Source: Pseudarcicella sp. (lineage in GTDB: Bacteria > Bacteroidota > Bacteroidia > Cytophagales > Spirosomataceae). Taken from it: 33,469 nucleotides of DNA. Shown here piece after piece: positions 15,587-23,306 of this stretch (positions are counted from its first letter, which is position 1; every line of letters starts with the position of its first letter). Location: assembly GCA_017988135.1 (NCBI GenBank), contig JAGNSI010000008.1:1-33469 (forward strand), in the 5' to 3' direction. A program made the translations under genes and the position numbers. The notes below the pieces were generated by a model, which ran no database searches, was not told where the DNA came from, and saw nothing but the letters and a program-made list of their open reading frames with translations.

Positions 15587-17140
15587 ATGTATAATATTCG
15601 CATTTTTTTATTAACCCTTGGCATTTTTTTCATAAGCCTTCATTCTCAATTATTTGCCCAAAGTAATGTTTTGTTTTTTAGCAAAACTGCGGCTTATAAA
15701 CATTTATCTATTCCATCAGCTCAAGAAGCAATGAAGGAATTGTGTGCAAAAAACAACTGGATTCCTACATTTTCAACAGATGCAACTTTGTTTGACAATG
15801 TGGATAACTTAAAAAAGTATAAAACCATCGTTTTTTTGATGACTTCTGGTGACGTTTTTACTACCAATCAAGAAAATTCTTTCAAGAAATACATCAACGA
15901 TGGTGGAGGGTTTGCTGGAATTCACTCAGCTTGTGATACAGAGCATAATTGGGCTTGGTTTGGCGATTTAGTTTGTGGATATTTTAAAAGTCATCCCAAG
16001 CAACAAACAGCTACTTATAAAGTAATAAATGATAAACATCCATCAACAAAGCATTTACCAAAAGAGTGGATTAGGTTTGATGAAATCTATAACTACAAAA
16101 ATGCAGTAAAACCTCAAGCAAATATATTGTTAGAAGTAGACGAGAAAAGCTATGAAGGAGGCACTATGGGTGAGCATCATCCTATGGCTTGGTATCAATA
16201 TTACGAAGGAGGCAGAATGTTTTTTACGGTTCTTGGGCACACCGAAGAATCGTATAAAGAAGACGCTTTTTTAAAACATATCGAAAAAGGCATTTCTTGG
16301 TCGATGAAAGCAGAAAATGTTTATTTCTCTGACAAATGGACCAACTTGTTAAGTGACTCAGCTTCTCTAAAATCCAATTGGGAAACTTATATAGGTGTTC
16401 CTCACAAGTCATTAGATTTTCCTTCTATACCTAAAGATAGCTTAGGTAATTACTCAGAAGCGATTGGTTTAAACCAAAATCCTAAGCAAATTTTTACAAT
16501 GGTTCAACAAGATGGGAAACCAGCATTGCGTATTTCAGGTGAAATATTTGGCTCTATTACCAGCAGAGAAGAATTTGGAGATTATCATTTGAAACTAGAA
16601 GTAAAATGGGGCGAGAAAAAATGGATTCCTCGTGTGGATAAACTACGTGACAGCGGAATTTTGTATCATTGCGTTGGTCCAAATGGGGCTTTTTGGAAAG
16701 TATGGAAACGATCTTTAGAATGCCAAATACAAGAAGGAGACTTTGGTGATTTTTTTGCTTTAGCAGGAAGTAAAGCTGAAATTACCGGTAAAGTGAAACC
16801 ATTTGGAGATGGAACCAAACAAAAATGGACTTGGGATAAAACCTCTAGCGAAACAAAAGTTAATGGTATTGCGAGAATTTCGGCAGATTATGAAAAAGCT
16901 CATGGGGAATGGAATACAGTAGAGATTATTTGTAAAGGTGGAGAAGCTATCCATTTGGTGAATGGAAAAGTGAATATGGTCGTAAAAAATACCAGACAAA
17001 ACATAAATGGTATTGATGAACCACTTACGGCAGGTAAAATACAGATACAATCTGAAGGAGCTGAAGTGTTTTATCGTAATATTCAAATAAAACACATCAA
17101 CGAAATTCCTAAAAAAATTAAAAAAGAAGCAGGTTTGTAA
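15587..17140 (+). CDS. ThuA-DUF1080 fusion (3-keto-glycoside hydrolase type)
   Basis: The 517-aa exported protein has a signal peptide (1-25, ending QLFAQ). Next is a ThuA-like glutamine-amidotransferase-fold domain (about 27-240, with GGGFAGIHSACD and GEHHPMAWYQYYEGGR), then a DUF1080 concanavalin-like domain (about 250-510, with DSGILYHCVG). DUF1080 proteins are linked in the literature to hydrolysis of 3-keto-disaccharides; ThuA relatives occur in disaccharide catabolism. The fusion and the 29-nt spacing from GH43 suggest both act on the same glycan outside the cytoplasm. No 3-dehydrogenase partner is seen here. It ends 13 nt before the convergent rlmN stop with no clear terminator between. 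Confidence 0.85.
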   Translation: MYNIRIFLLTLGIFFISLHSQLFAQSNVLFFSKTAAYKHLSIPSAQEAMKELCAKNNWIPTFSTDATLFDNVDNLKKYKTIVFLMTSGDVFTTNQENSFKKYINDGGGFAGIHSACDTEHNWAWFGDLVCGYFKSHPKQQTATYKVINDKHPSTKHLPKEWIRFDEIYNYKNAVKPQANILLEVDEKSYEGGTMGEHHPMAWYQYYEGGRMFFTVLGHTEESYKEDAFLKHIEKGISWSMKAENVYFSDKWTNLLSDSASLKSNWETYIGVPHKSLDFPSIPKDSLGNYSEAIGLNQNPKQIFTMVQQDGKPALRISGEIFGSITSREEFGDYHLKLEVKWGEKKWIPRVDKLRDSGILYHCVGPNGAFWKVWKRSLECQIQEGDFGDFFALAGSKAEITGKVKPFGDGTKQKWTWDKTSSETKVNGIARISADYEKAHGEWNTVEIICKGGEAIHLVNGKVNMVVKNTRQNINGIDEPLTAGKIQIQSEGAEVFYRNIQIKHINEIPKKIKKEAGL

Positions 17141-17153
17141 GTCTTAACAATAT

Positions 17154-18224
17154 TTATTCTGGATTTGATATAGATTTAGGCACTTTTTTGCCAGCCAATT
17201 GTCCACAAGCGGCATCTATATCTTTTCCTCTTGACCTTCTTACGTTTACAATCATATTTTTTGATTCTAAATACTGGGCAAATTTTGATAAAGTTTCGGG
17301 GTCAGTATTGATATAGCTAGCTTCAGCAATAGGATTGTACTCGATAATATTGATTTTACAAGGAAATTGTTTGGCAAATAGCCAAAGTTCTTTAGCGTCT
17401 TCTAAAGTGTCGTTAAAGCGATAAAAAAGAATGTATTCTAGGGTAATTCTACTGCCTGTTTTGTTGTAAAAATGTAACAACGCTTCTTTCAATGCTTCCA
17501 AAGTATTGGATTCGTTGATAGGCATTATTTCGTTTCTTTTTATGTCGTTAGCTGCGTGAAGAGACAATGCCAAATTGAATTTCACTTCGTCGTCGCCTAA
17601 TTTAGATATCATTTTGGCTATACCTGCCGTCGATACTGTTATTCTTTTAGGAGACATATTCAAACCTTCGGCAGAAGTTATCATTTCTATAGACTTCATT
17701 GTGCCGGCATAGTTAAGAAGCGGCTCGCCCATTCCCATGTAAACTATGTTGGTAAGTGGTGTTTGGTAGTGTTGCTCAGCCTGATTACGTATTAGTACCA
17801 CTTGGTCGTATATTTCGGCAGCATCTAGGTTTCGTTTTCGATCCATATAACCTGTTGCACAAAACTTACATGTAAGTGAACAGCCTACTTGAGATGATAC
17901 ACAGGCAGTCATGCGGTCATCAGCAGGTATTAATACTCCTTCTACTAAATTTTTATCGTAAAGCTCAAATGACGATTTTATTGTTCTGTCTGAACTTACT
18001 TGTTTTTCAGCTACTTTTACACTATTTATACTAAAATGTTGGGCTAATATTTCTCTAGTTTTAAGCGACAAATTGGTCATTTCATCAAAAGAAATAGCAG
18101 ATTTTTTCCACAGCCATTCAAAAATCTGTTTCGCTCTAAAGCCTTGCTCTCCTTTTTCAGTTAAAAAAGTTTTCAGTTCTTGTAAAGAGAGTTTGCGAAT
18201 ATCTTTTTTGCTATTTGTTTCCAT
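17154..18224 (-). CDS. rlmN: RlmN dual-specificity rRNA/tRNA (adenine-C2) methyltransferase
   Basis: The 356-aa radical-SAM enzyme has the CxxxCxxC cluster motif as Cys115, Cys119 and Cys122 (GCSLTCKFCATG). The two mechanistic cysteines are conserved: Cys108 (ACVSSQ) and Cys340 near the C-terminus (DIDAACGQ), which carries the methyl group. It methylates A2503 of 23S rRNA and A37 of certain tRNAs, tuning decoding accuracy. It is the last gene of the long minus-strand run starting at rnpA, 23 nt after cvpA. Confidence 0.96.
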   Translation of the reverse strand: METNSKKDIRKLSLQELKTFLTEKGEQGFRAKQIFEWLWKKSAISFDEMTNLSLKTREILAQHFSINSVKVAEKQVSSDRTIKSSFELYDKNLVEGVLIPADDRMTACVSSQVGCSLTCKFCATGYMDRKRNLDAAEIYDQVVLIRNQAEQHYQTPLTNIVYMGMGEPLLNYAGTMKSIEMITSAEGLNMSPKRITVSTAGIAKMISKLGDDEVKFNLALSLHAANDIKRNEIMPINESNTLEALKEALLHFYNKTGSRITLEYILFYRFNDTLEDAKELWLFAKQFPCKINIIEYNPIAEASYINTDPETLSKFAQYLESKNMIVNVRRSRGKDIDAACGQLAGKKVPKSISNPE

Positions 18225-18247
18225 TATTTTTTGTTGATAAATAATAT

Positions 18248-18769
18248 TTAGATAAACTTTTTGAAAGGTGTATCTATTTGAGAAATGTTTTTATTTGCCT
18301 TTATCTGTTGAATAATAAATGGGGCAAAATCTTTTACTATTGGGTATAAAATCAATGGTTTTGTAGTGTTTTCTTGAATTTTTACATTGAAAAAATTCAA
18401 GAAAATTAACACCGCACTCATACCTAATGCCCAAGTAAAACTGCCTACAATAGCTCCAATAAGCGCATCAAATCGACCAAAAACGGTGTATTTTGTAGAA
18501 TATCTAAACATTCGAGCCATTTTGTTGATAAAATATATCAACGGAAAACCAATAATGCCTATACTGGCTAAAGGAATTATGCTATTAAAGCTATTTGGGC
18601 TTTCAGTATTTTTAGTATAATCTGTGAGCCAGCCATAACCTTTTATTCCAATGTATAATGCTAACAAAAAACCAATTATAGATATTATTTCAACTACAAT
18701 GCCTTTTTGGTAGCCTAAAAATGCCCCCCATAGTATGGGTAAAAGTATAAAAATATCTACGGGTTGCAT
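18248..18769 (-). CDS. cvpA: CvpA-family membrane protein
   Basis: The 173-aa protein has four hydrophobic segments (about 4-20, 24-45, 63-85 and 98-125) and the CvpA start pattern VDIFILLPILWGAFLGYQKG. CvpA is an inner-membrane protein named for its need in colicin V production and linked in some bacteria to envelope stress; the biochemical function is unclear. It follows yqeY by 6 nt and precedes rlmN by 23 nt, so it is co-transcribed with them. Confidence 0.85.
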   Translation of the reverse strand: MQPVDIFILLPILWGAFLGYQKGIVVEIISIIGFLLALYIGIKGYGWLTDYTKNTESPNSFNSIIPLASIGIIGFPLIYFINKMARMFRYSTKYTVFGRFDALIGAIVGSFTWALGMSAVLIFLNFFNVKIQENTTKPLILYPIVKDFAPFIIQQIKANKNISQIDTPFKKFI

Positions 18770-18775
18770 TTTGTT

Positions 18776-19225
18776 TTATGATAATAATGATTTTACTAGT
18801 TGCGAAACCACTTTGCCATCTGCTAGACCTGCAAATTCTTTCGTTGCAACGCCCATTACTTTACCCATATCAGCCGGACCAGTTGCTCCTACTTGAGTTA
18901 TGATAACTTGTATCTTTACTTTTAAATCTTCTTCAGAAAGTTGTTTTGGTAAAAACTCTTCTATGATAGTCAATTCTATTTGTTCTTTTTCTGCCAAATC
19001 AGCTCTGCCTTGTGAAGTGAAAATTTCTAATGAATCTTTTCTTTGTTTTGCCGCTTTTATGAGCAATTTCAAAGCAATATCGTCTGTCAATTCTCCTGTA
19101 CTGGTTGCAGAGGTTGCTTCTAATAATATCAAAGATTTTATAGAACGTAAAGTTCTCAGTCTGTCTTGATCTTTTGCTCTCATGGCATCTTTTATGCCGT
19201 TTTCAATGGTTTCTTTAAGTGACAT
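18776..19225 (-). CDS. yqeY: GatB/YqeY domain protein
   Basis: The 149-aa length is typical. MSLKETIENGIKDAMRAKDQDRLRTLR at the start (shown in pieces: an amphipathic helix with DRLRTLRSIKSLI) and the C-terminal ADMGKVMGVATKEFAGLADG block mark the YqeY family, which shares its fold with the tRNA-binding tail of GatB. It may bind tRNA; no enzyme activity is known to me. It is 48 nt after the DUF2480 gene and 6 nt before cvpA. Confidence 0.92.
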   Translation of the reverse strand: MSLKETIENGIKDAMRAKDQDRLRTLRSIKSLILLEATSATSTGELTDDIALKLLIKAAKQRKDSLEIFTSQGRADLAEKEQIELTIIEEFLPKQLSEEDLKVKIQVIITQVGATGPADMGKVMGVATKEFAGLADGKVVSQLVKSLLS

Positions 19226-19273
19226 TATAATTTGTTTTATATAAATGAAATGTTTATTTGTGTTTTACGCAAT

Positions 19274-19783
19274 CTATTTTCTTTTAAAGACTGGAACGGT
19301 GCTACAAGGTTCACCAAACATAATTGACAAAGCTATAGGTTGTAATATTTTAGTAATTTCTACATAAACAGGTGTAGGTACTGCTTCTTTTGAGCAACCT
19401 TTTACAACTACTCTTGCGTTTTTGTAATTTTCTAAATCTATTTTTTCGAGCTCTTGGCTATACAATTTAGTTTCTAGATCCTGCTCAGAACCCATTACAA
19501 TGGTGCTTGCATAAGCTTGCAGTTTTGTTGTAAGTAGCATATAAGCCCATGTAGGAATAATAACGTCTTCTGAGCAAAATATATGTACGTGTTTGTCTTG
19601 ATAGACCGTCCATTCATGGTTTTTTAGAAATTCTCTAAATTCTTTTTCTCGAAGTATTTGGTTCATGAATAGGTTTTGTTTTAAATCAAATCCTATCCTC
19701 TGTCCTACTGGACGAAAATCTTCAAGGTTTAGTGTTACTAATCCGCTATTGGTTACTTTGTTGATAATTTCGTCATTTGTCAT
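19274..19783 (-). CDS. DUF2480-family protein
   Basis: The 169-aa soluble protein matches a conserved Bacteroidota family of unknown function (DUF2480). Visible features are the N-terminal LVTLNLEDFRPVGQR, the central IFCSEDVIIPTWAYMLL and a Cys-containing VVVKGCSKEAVPTPVYV strand. Its start overlaps the tsaB stop by 4 nt, so translation is coupled. The constant link with tsaB in this arrangement hints at a role in tRNA modification, but this is guilt by association only. Confidence 0.8.
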   Translation of the reverse strand: MTNDEIINKVTNSGLVTLNLEDFRPVGQRIGFDLKQNLFMNQILREKEFREFLKNHEWTVYQDKHVHIFCSEDVIIPTWAYMLLTTKLQAYASTIVMGSEQDLETKLYSQELEKIDLENYKNARVVVKGCSKEAVPTPVYVEITKILQPIALSIMFGEPCSTVPVFKRK

Positions 19784-20475
19784 GGTGCAACTATACTGTT
19801 TTTCTTTGGCTGTGTTCCTATAAATTCTTTTAAGTAAAATGGCTCAAAGGTAACTAGATTTTCAAATGCTTGATTGGTGTATTTTGTTGTAGCCATTTTC
19901 CCTATCGTTTCCGCTGATGGATGAATACTTATATTTGGGAAAAATGCGTTTTTATGCGTTATTATTTTACTACATTTTTTGGCACCATCTCCAAAAAAAA
20001 TCATTTTTTTATGCTCAAGATGTTCCAAAAACGATTGTTCATCAATGATTTTTGCTTGTGTGTTTTCAATTGTGTTTTGTAGATTGTCTGCAATTAGGCA
20101 ATATACTTCCAATCTTCTTGCATCTATCATTGGGCAGAGCAAATGGGTATTGTCATATAACCCGTTTAGTTGCAAAGCCATTGCTTCTAGCGAATTTATC
20201 GCTATTAGAGGTTTTTCGAGCGCTAGACACAAGCCTTTAGCAGTAGATACACCTATTCTCAAGCCTGTATAAGAGCCAGGTCCTTTAGCCACTGCTATAG
20301 CATCTAACTCATGAATTGCTAGCCCTGCATTTTTCAAGGTGTTTTCTATCAAAATAGTGAGCATGCTTGAGTGAGATTTTTCTACAAACAAGCTCGACAG
20401 CGCTAATAATTCTCCATTGTTGTGCAAGGCTATGGAACAGCTTTGTGTGGAGGTATCTATACTAAGAATCAACAA
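19780..20475 (-). CDS. tsaB: tRNA threonylcarbamoyladenosine biosynthesis protein TsaB
   Basis: The 231-aa ASKHA-fold protein has the classic start LILSIDTSTQSCSIALH and the block VAKGPGSYTGLRIGVSTAKG (63-82). TsaB is the non-catalytic partner of TsaD; with TsaE they transfer threonylcarbamoyl to A37 of ANN-decoding tRNAs. It starts 25 nt after the S41 peptidase gene and overlaps the DUF2480 gene by 4 nt. tsaD and tsaE are not in the window. Confidence 0.95.
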   Translation of the reverse strand: MLILSIDTSTQSCSIALHNNGELLALSSLFVEKSHSSMLTILIENTLKNAGLAIHELDAIAVAKGPGSYTGLRIGVSTAKGLCLALEKPLIAINSLEAMALQLNGLYDNTHLLCPMIDARRLEVYCLIADNLQNTIENTQAKIIDEQSFLEHLEHKKMIFFGDGAKKCSKIITHKNAFFPNISIHPSAETIGKMATTKYTNQAFENLVTFEPFYLKEFIGTQPKKNSIVAP

Positions 20476-20500
20476 TTTATTTATTTTTTAACAGCTTCTA

Positions 20501-22159
20501 TTATTTACGTCCTCTCAGTATTGAGTGATATTTAGACATATTTGTGAACAGCTTTAAGGCTTCTTGAATTTCTATATCTTTTGCAAACGATTGCTCTCTT
20601 AAGCCTTTTTGTAAGTAGGCATGTAGTACAATTTCTTGTTCGAGTAGTGTTTTGATTTCGTCTTTAAACTTATTTAAATCTGCTTCTTTGCCGTGTGCTA
20701 ATTTTATTTTTGCACTATTTATTTGCTCTGCAATCAAGTCGAAGTATTTTTCTTTTTTTGCAGATGCTTCTAAAGTTTCCAAGTCTTTTTCTACTTGAGT
20801 TGAATACTCATAGTCTTTTTTTATAGCCCATTTTACAAAGTTTTGGTATCCTCTATCGTCTAATGCAAAATCTTTTGCGGCTCCAATTACAGGGTTTTCT
20901 TGAAGATATTTATTGGCATATTCAAAAATAATATTTTTTTTGTCTAAAGTTTTAGTAACAGTAGCAAGATTTGGGCTTTCTATCTCTATATCAGGATATA
21001 CTCCTCCCCCGTCGTATACTATTCTTCCATTTCTAGTTTTAAAAGCTACTTTTAGTGAGTCAGGCAATTTTCCAGCACTTCCGTCTGGGTTGCGGTGAGC
21101 ATAGTCTATTGCTTGTATGCATCTGCCACTTGGAATGTAATATTTGGCGGTTGTTACTTTCAACTTTGTGTTGAAAGATAAGTCTTTGGTGATTTGAACA
21201 AGACCTTTTCCAAAACTTTTTTGACCTATTAAAACTGCTCTATCATAGTCTTGAAGTACGCCTATTACAATTTCTGCTGCCGATGCACTATGAGAATTTG
21301 CTAATAAAGCTATTGGAATTATTGTATCTTGAGGAGCATTTAAACTGGTGTAAGTTTTGTTCCATTCTTGTACTTTTCCTTTGGTAGATACTATTTCGTT
21401 GCCTTTTGGCAAAAATATATTACATATTTCAACTGCCATATGAAGCAATCCGCCTGGGTTTTCTCTTACGTCAAGCACAAGTTTTTTCATTCCTTTGCTT
21501 TTTAGTTCAGAGAAAGCAAATCTTGTTTCTTTGGCAGCTTCTGCTGTAAAGTTTTTTAGGTCTATATATCCAGTTTCGTTGTTGATCATGCCATAGAAAG
21601 GAACATTTTTGATTTTCACTATGTCTCTTTTTACAGTTATTTCTTCGGTTTTTTCTATTCCGTAGTGTTTGATAGTCAATTTTACGTTGGTACCAGATTG
21701 TCCCTTTATAAGTTTGCTTATTTCGTCGTTTTTGGTAGCATTTATTTTTACTCCATCTACTTTTAATATGATGTCTCCTATTTTAAGTCCAGCTTTATCA
21801 GCTGGAGCTCCTTCGTCTACCATCATTATGGTAACGTTGTTTTCTATATTGCCTGTAATGATGCCTATTCCATTATATTTTCCCGTTGTCATGGTAAAGT
21901 AATCTTCGATATCGTCTTCTGCATAAAATACAGTGTACGGATCAAAAGAGTTGAGCATGGCATCTATTGACTTTTTGATGGTTGTATTAGGATTTATTTC
22001 TTCTACGTAGCTTCTGTTGAGTTCTTTGAAAAGTGAAGCGTATATATCTAGGTTTTTTGCAATTTCAAATAAGCGGTCATTTGGGTCTTTGAAAGACATG
22101 ATGAAAACAGCTAACAACCCTACTGTGGCTCCAACTATATATTTTTTTGTTCCTTTCAT
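20501..22159 (-). CDS. S41-family C-terminal processing protease (CtpA/Prc type)
   Basis: The 552-aa protein has an N-terminal membrane anchor or signal (about 7-23). It is followed by a PDZ domain (about 92-170, with GIGIITG and DEGAPADKAGLKIGD) and the S41 catalytic domain. The likely catalytic dyad is Ser293 in HSASAAEI and Lys318 in SFGKGLVQ. The roughly 150-residue C-terminal helical extension is usual in Bacteroidota members. Such proteases trim periplasmic proteins at their C-terminus; the targets are unknown. It lies between rnpA (59 nt) and tsaB (25 nt). Confidence 0.93.
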   Translation of the reverse strand: MKGTKKYIVGATVGLLAVFIMSFKDPNDRLFEIAKNLDIYASLFKELNRSYVEEINPNTTIKKSIDAMLNSFDPYTVFYAEDDIEDYFTMTTGKYNGIGIITGNIENNVTIMMVDEGAPADKAGLKIGDIILKVDGVKINATKNDEISKLIKGQSGTNVKLTIKHYGIEKTEEITVKRDIVKIKNVPFYGMINNETGYIDLKNFTAEAAKETRFAFSELKSKGMKKLVLDVRENPGGLLHMAVEICNIFLPKGNEIVSTKGKVQEWNKTYTSLNAPQDTIIPIALLANSHSASAAEIVIGVLQDYDRAVLIGQKSFGKGLVQITKDLSFNTKLKVTTAKYYIPSGRCIQAIDYAHRNPDGSAGKLPDSLKVAFKTRNGRIVYDGGGVYPDIEIESPNLATVTKTLDKKNIIFEYANKYLQENPVIGAAKDFALDDRGYQNFVKWAIKKDYEYSTQVEKDLETLEASAKKEKYFDLIAEQINSAKIKLAHGKEADLNKFKDEIKTLLEQEIVLHAYLQKGLREQSFAKDIEIQEALKLFTNMSKYHSILRGRK

Positions 22160-22218
22160 CTCAATTTCTTTGTTTTTGTTTCTTCCTCTCTGTATGTAAA
22201 AATGCTCAATAACAGCAT

Positions 22219-22674
22219 TTATGCATTTATTTTATTAAGTATTATTATCATTGATTTTTCTATTTTACGAAAAGATTCAATGTTTTTTCCAATATACACA
22301 AAACCAATATAAGTTATTTTGTTTTGTGCTTGTTCAAAAGCTGCTTTTTTTTCTAAATTCAACTGTTTGTTCAGTCTATAAGCTTCTTTTGTGCGTCTTT
22401 TGACTAAATTTCTATCTACTGCTTTTTTGAATAATCTTTTAGAAACAGATACTAATATTTGAGTTTTAGTAGTGTTATTTTGTTCAAGCAAATTTGTTTC
22501 CAAGTCTGCGTTTTCAAAGTCAATTTTAGTAGATACGCTGTTTTTTTTTATGTAAGAAACACGAAAAGGGTAATGAAAAGCGGTTAAAACAGCTTCACTA
22601 CCCTTTTTGTTAAAAAGTTCTTCAATTATTTTTTTGCTAGAAAGCCTTTCAGACTTTTTAAAAGTATGCGTCAT
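22219..22674 (-). CDS. rnpA: Ribonuclease P protein component
   Basis: The 151-aa basic protein begins THTFKKSERLSSKKII and has the RNR signature KKAVDRNLVKRRTKEAYR (about 99-116). It binds the RNase P RNA and helps mature tRNA 5' ends. At 151 aa it is longer than the usual 110-125 because of an Asn/Glu-rich insert around residues 45-72. It heads the seven-gene minus-strand run. Unlike the classical rpmH-rnpA operon, a strong hairpin (22792-22833) separates it from rpmH, so it may need its own promoter. Confidence 0.95.
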   Translation of the reverse strand: MTHTFKKSERLSSKKIIEELFNKKGSEAVLTAFHYPFRVSYIKKNSVSTKIDFENADLETNLLEQNNTTKTQILVSVSKRLFKKAVDRNLVKRRTKEAYRLNKQLNLEKKAAFEQAQNKITYIGFVYIGKNIESFRKIEKSMIIILNKINA

Positions 22675-22691
22675 CCGAGTTTTATTGAAAA

Positions 22692-22724
22692 GAAATGTAA
22701 CGGACTGTCATGTTACTAGCTCAA
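22692..22724 (-). promoter_or_regulatory. Candidate promoter of the rnpA operon
   Basis: The minus strand has TACATTTC at 22692-22699 (one mismatch to TAnnTTTG) with TTG at 22722-22724, spacer 22 nt. The implied leader is only about 10 nt. Confidence 0.35.
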
Positions 22725-22791
22725 TTTCAGGTAAAATTCATCTAAATTGTGAAATAATTTGATGTGTTTACTGAAATTTTTAGATATGCAG

Positions 22792-22833
22792 AAAAAATCA
22801 CAAGATAAATTTTACATTATCTTGTGATTTTTT
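22792..22833. terminator. Strong intrinsic terminator between rpmH and rnpA
   Basis: A perfect 17-bp stem, AAAAAATCACAAGATAA (22792-22808) / TTATCTTGTGATTTTTT (22817-22833), encloses an 8-nt loop with T runs on both strands. On the minus strand it lies 15 nt past the rpmH stop, so it should end or attenuate the rpmH transcript. Confidence 0.88.
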
Positions 22834-22847
22834 ATAAAAAGAGTAAA

Positions 22848-23003
22848 TTATTTACCTCTTTTTTCGTCAGAAACGGTTAGTTTATGTCTTCCTTTTGCAC
22901 GACGAGCTTGAATTACACGACGACCATTTGCAGTCGACATTCTTTCACGAAAACCGTGTTTGTTTTTTCTTTTTCTTACCGATGGCTGAAATGTCCTTTT
23001 CAT
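22848..23003 (-). CDS. rpmH: 50S ribosomal protein L34
   Basis: A 51-aa gene from ATG at 23003 to TAA at 22848. The translation begins [18 protein letters not shown] and continues [17 protein letters not shown], then ends [11 protein letters not shown], which is unmistakably L34. It is a small basic protein of the large ribosomal subunit. It has a very good promoter upstream (23096-23126) and a strong terminator downstream, so it appears to be a monocistronic unit set apart from rnpA. Confidence 0.97.
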   Translation of the reverse strand: MKRTFQPSVRKRKNKHGFRERMSTANGRRVIQARRAKGRHKLTVSDEKRGK

Positions 23004-23095
23004 TTTATGTATATTTTATAATAAAATCGTTGTTCCTTAAGAATTTTTGAAATGATTTTATTGAATGTTTGATTCTTTAAACTAAAATCGGAATG

Positions 23096-23126
23096 CAAAG
23101 GTAGGCTTTATTTTTGGATAATACAA
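23096..23126 (-). promoter_or_regulatory. Promoter of rpmH
   Basis: On the minus strand TACCTTTG (-7) lies at 23096-23103 and TTG (-33) at 23124-23126, spaced by 20 nt. This is a textbook Bacteroidota promoter, giving a leader of roughly 85 nt. Confidence 0.75.
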
Positions 23127-23158
23127 TTGTTTTATGATAAAAAATATTAATAATCAAA

Positions 23159-23192
23159 TTGTATTTCATTTTTCAATCAAATATTACCTTTG
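23159..23192 (+). promoter_or_regulatory. Candidate distal promoter of the sulfatase gene
   Basis: TTG at 23159-23161 and TACCTTTG at 23185-23192 have a 23-nt spacer, slightly long. Transcription would start about 107 nt upstream of the ATG. Confidence 0.4.
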
Positions 23193-23216
23193 TGCTCGGT
23201 TTTTTAGGTGTATTTT

Positions 23217-23246
23217 TTGTTGAATAGGTTTTAAATTTTACCTTTA
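23217..23246 (+). promoter_or_regulatory. Candidate proximal promoter of the sulfatase gene
   Basis: TTG at 23217-23219 and TACCTTTA at 23239-23246 (one mismatch) are spaced by 19 nt. The leader would be about 54 nt. Together with the distal match it suggests two start sites. Confidence 0.4.
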
Positions 23247-23306
23247 TTTTATTGTCTAAATCTATTTTTGGTTGCTATTAATATAATTTTTTAATTCAAA
23301 ATACAT

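Larger units (their letters stand above)
23004..23306. other. Divergent promoter region between rpmH and the sulfatase gene
   Basis: This 303-nt gap holds no gene. It contains the minus-strand rpmH promoter and two candidate plus-strand sulfatase promoters within about 150 nt, so the two transcripts diverge from here without sharing elements. Confidence 0.6.
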
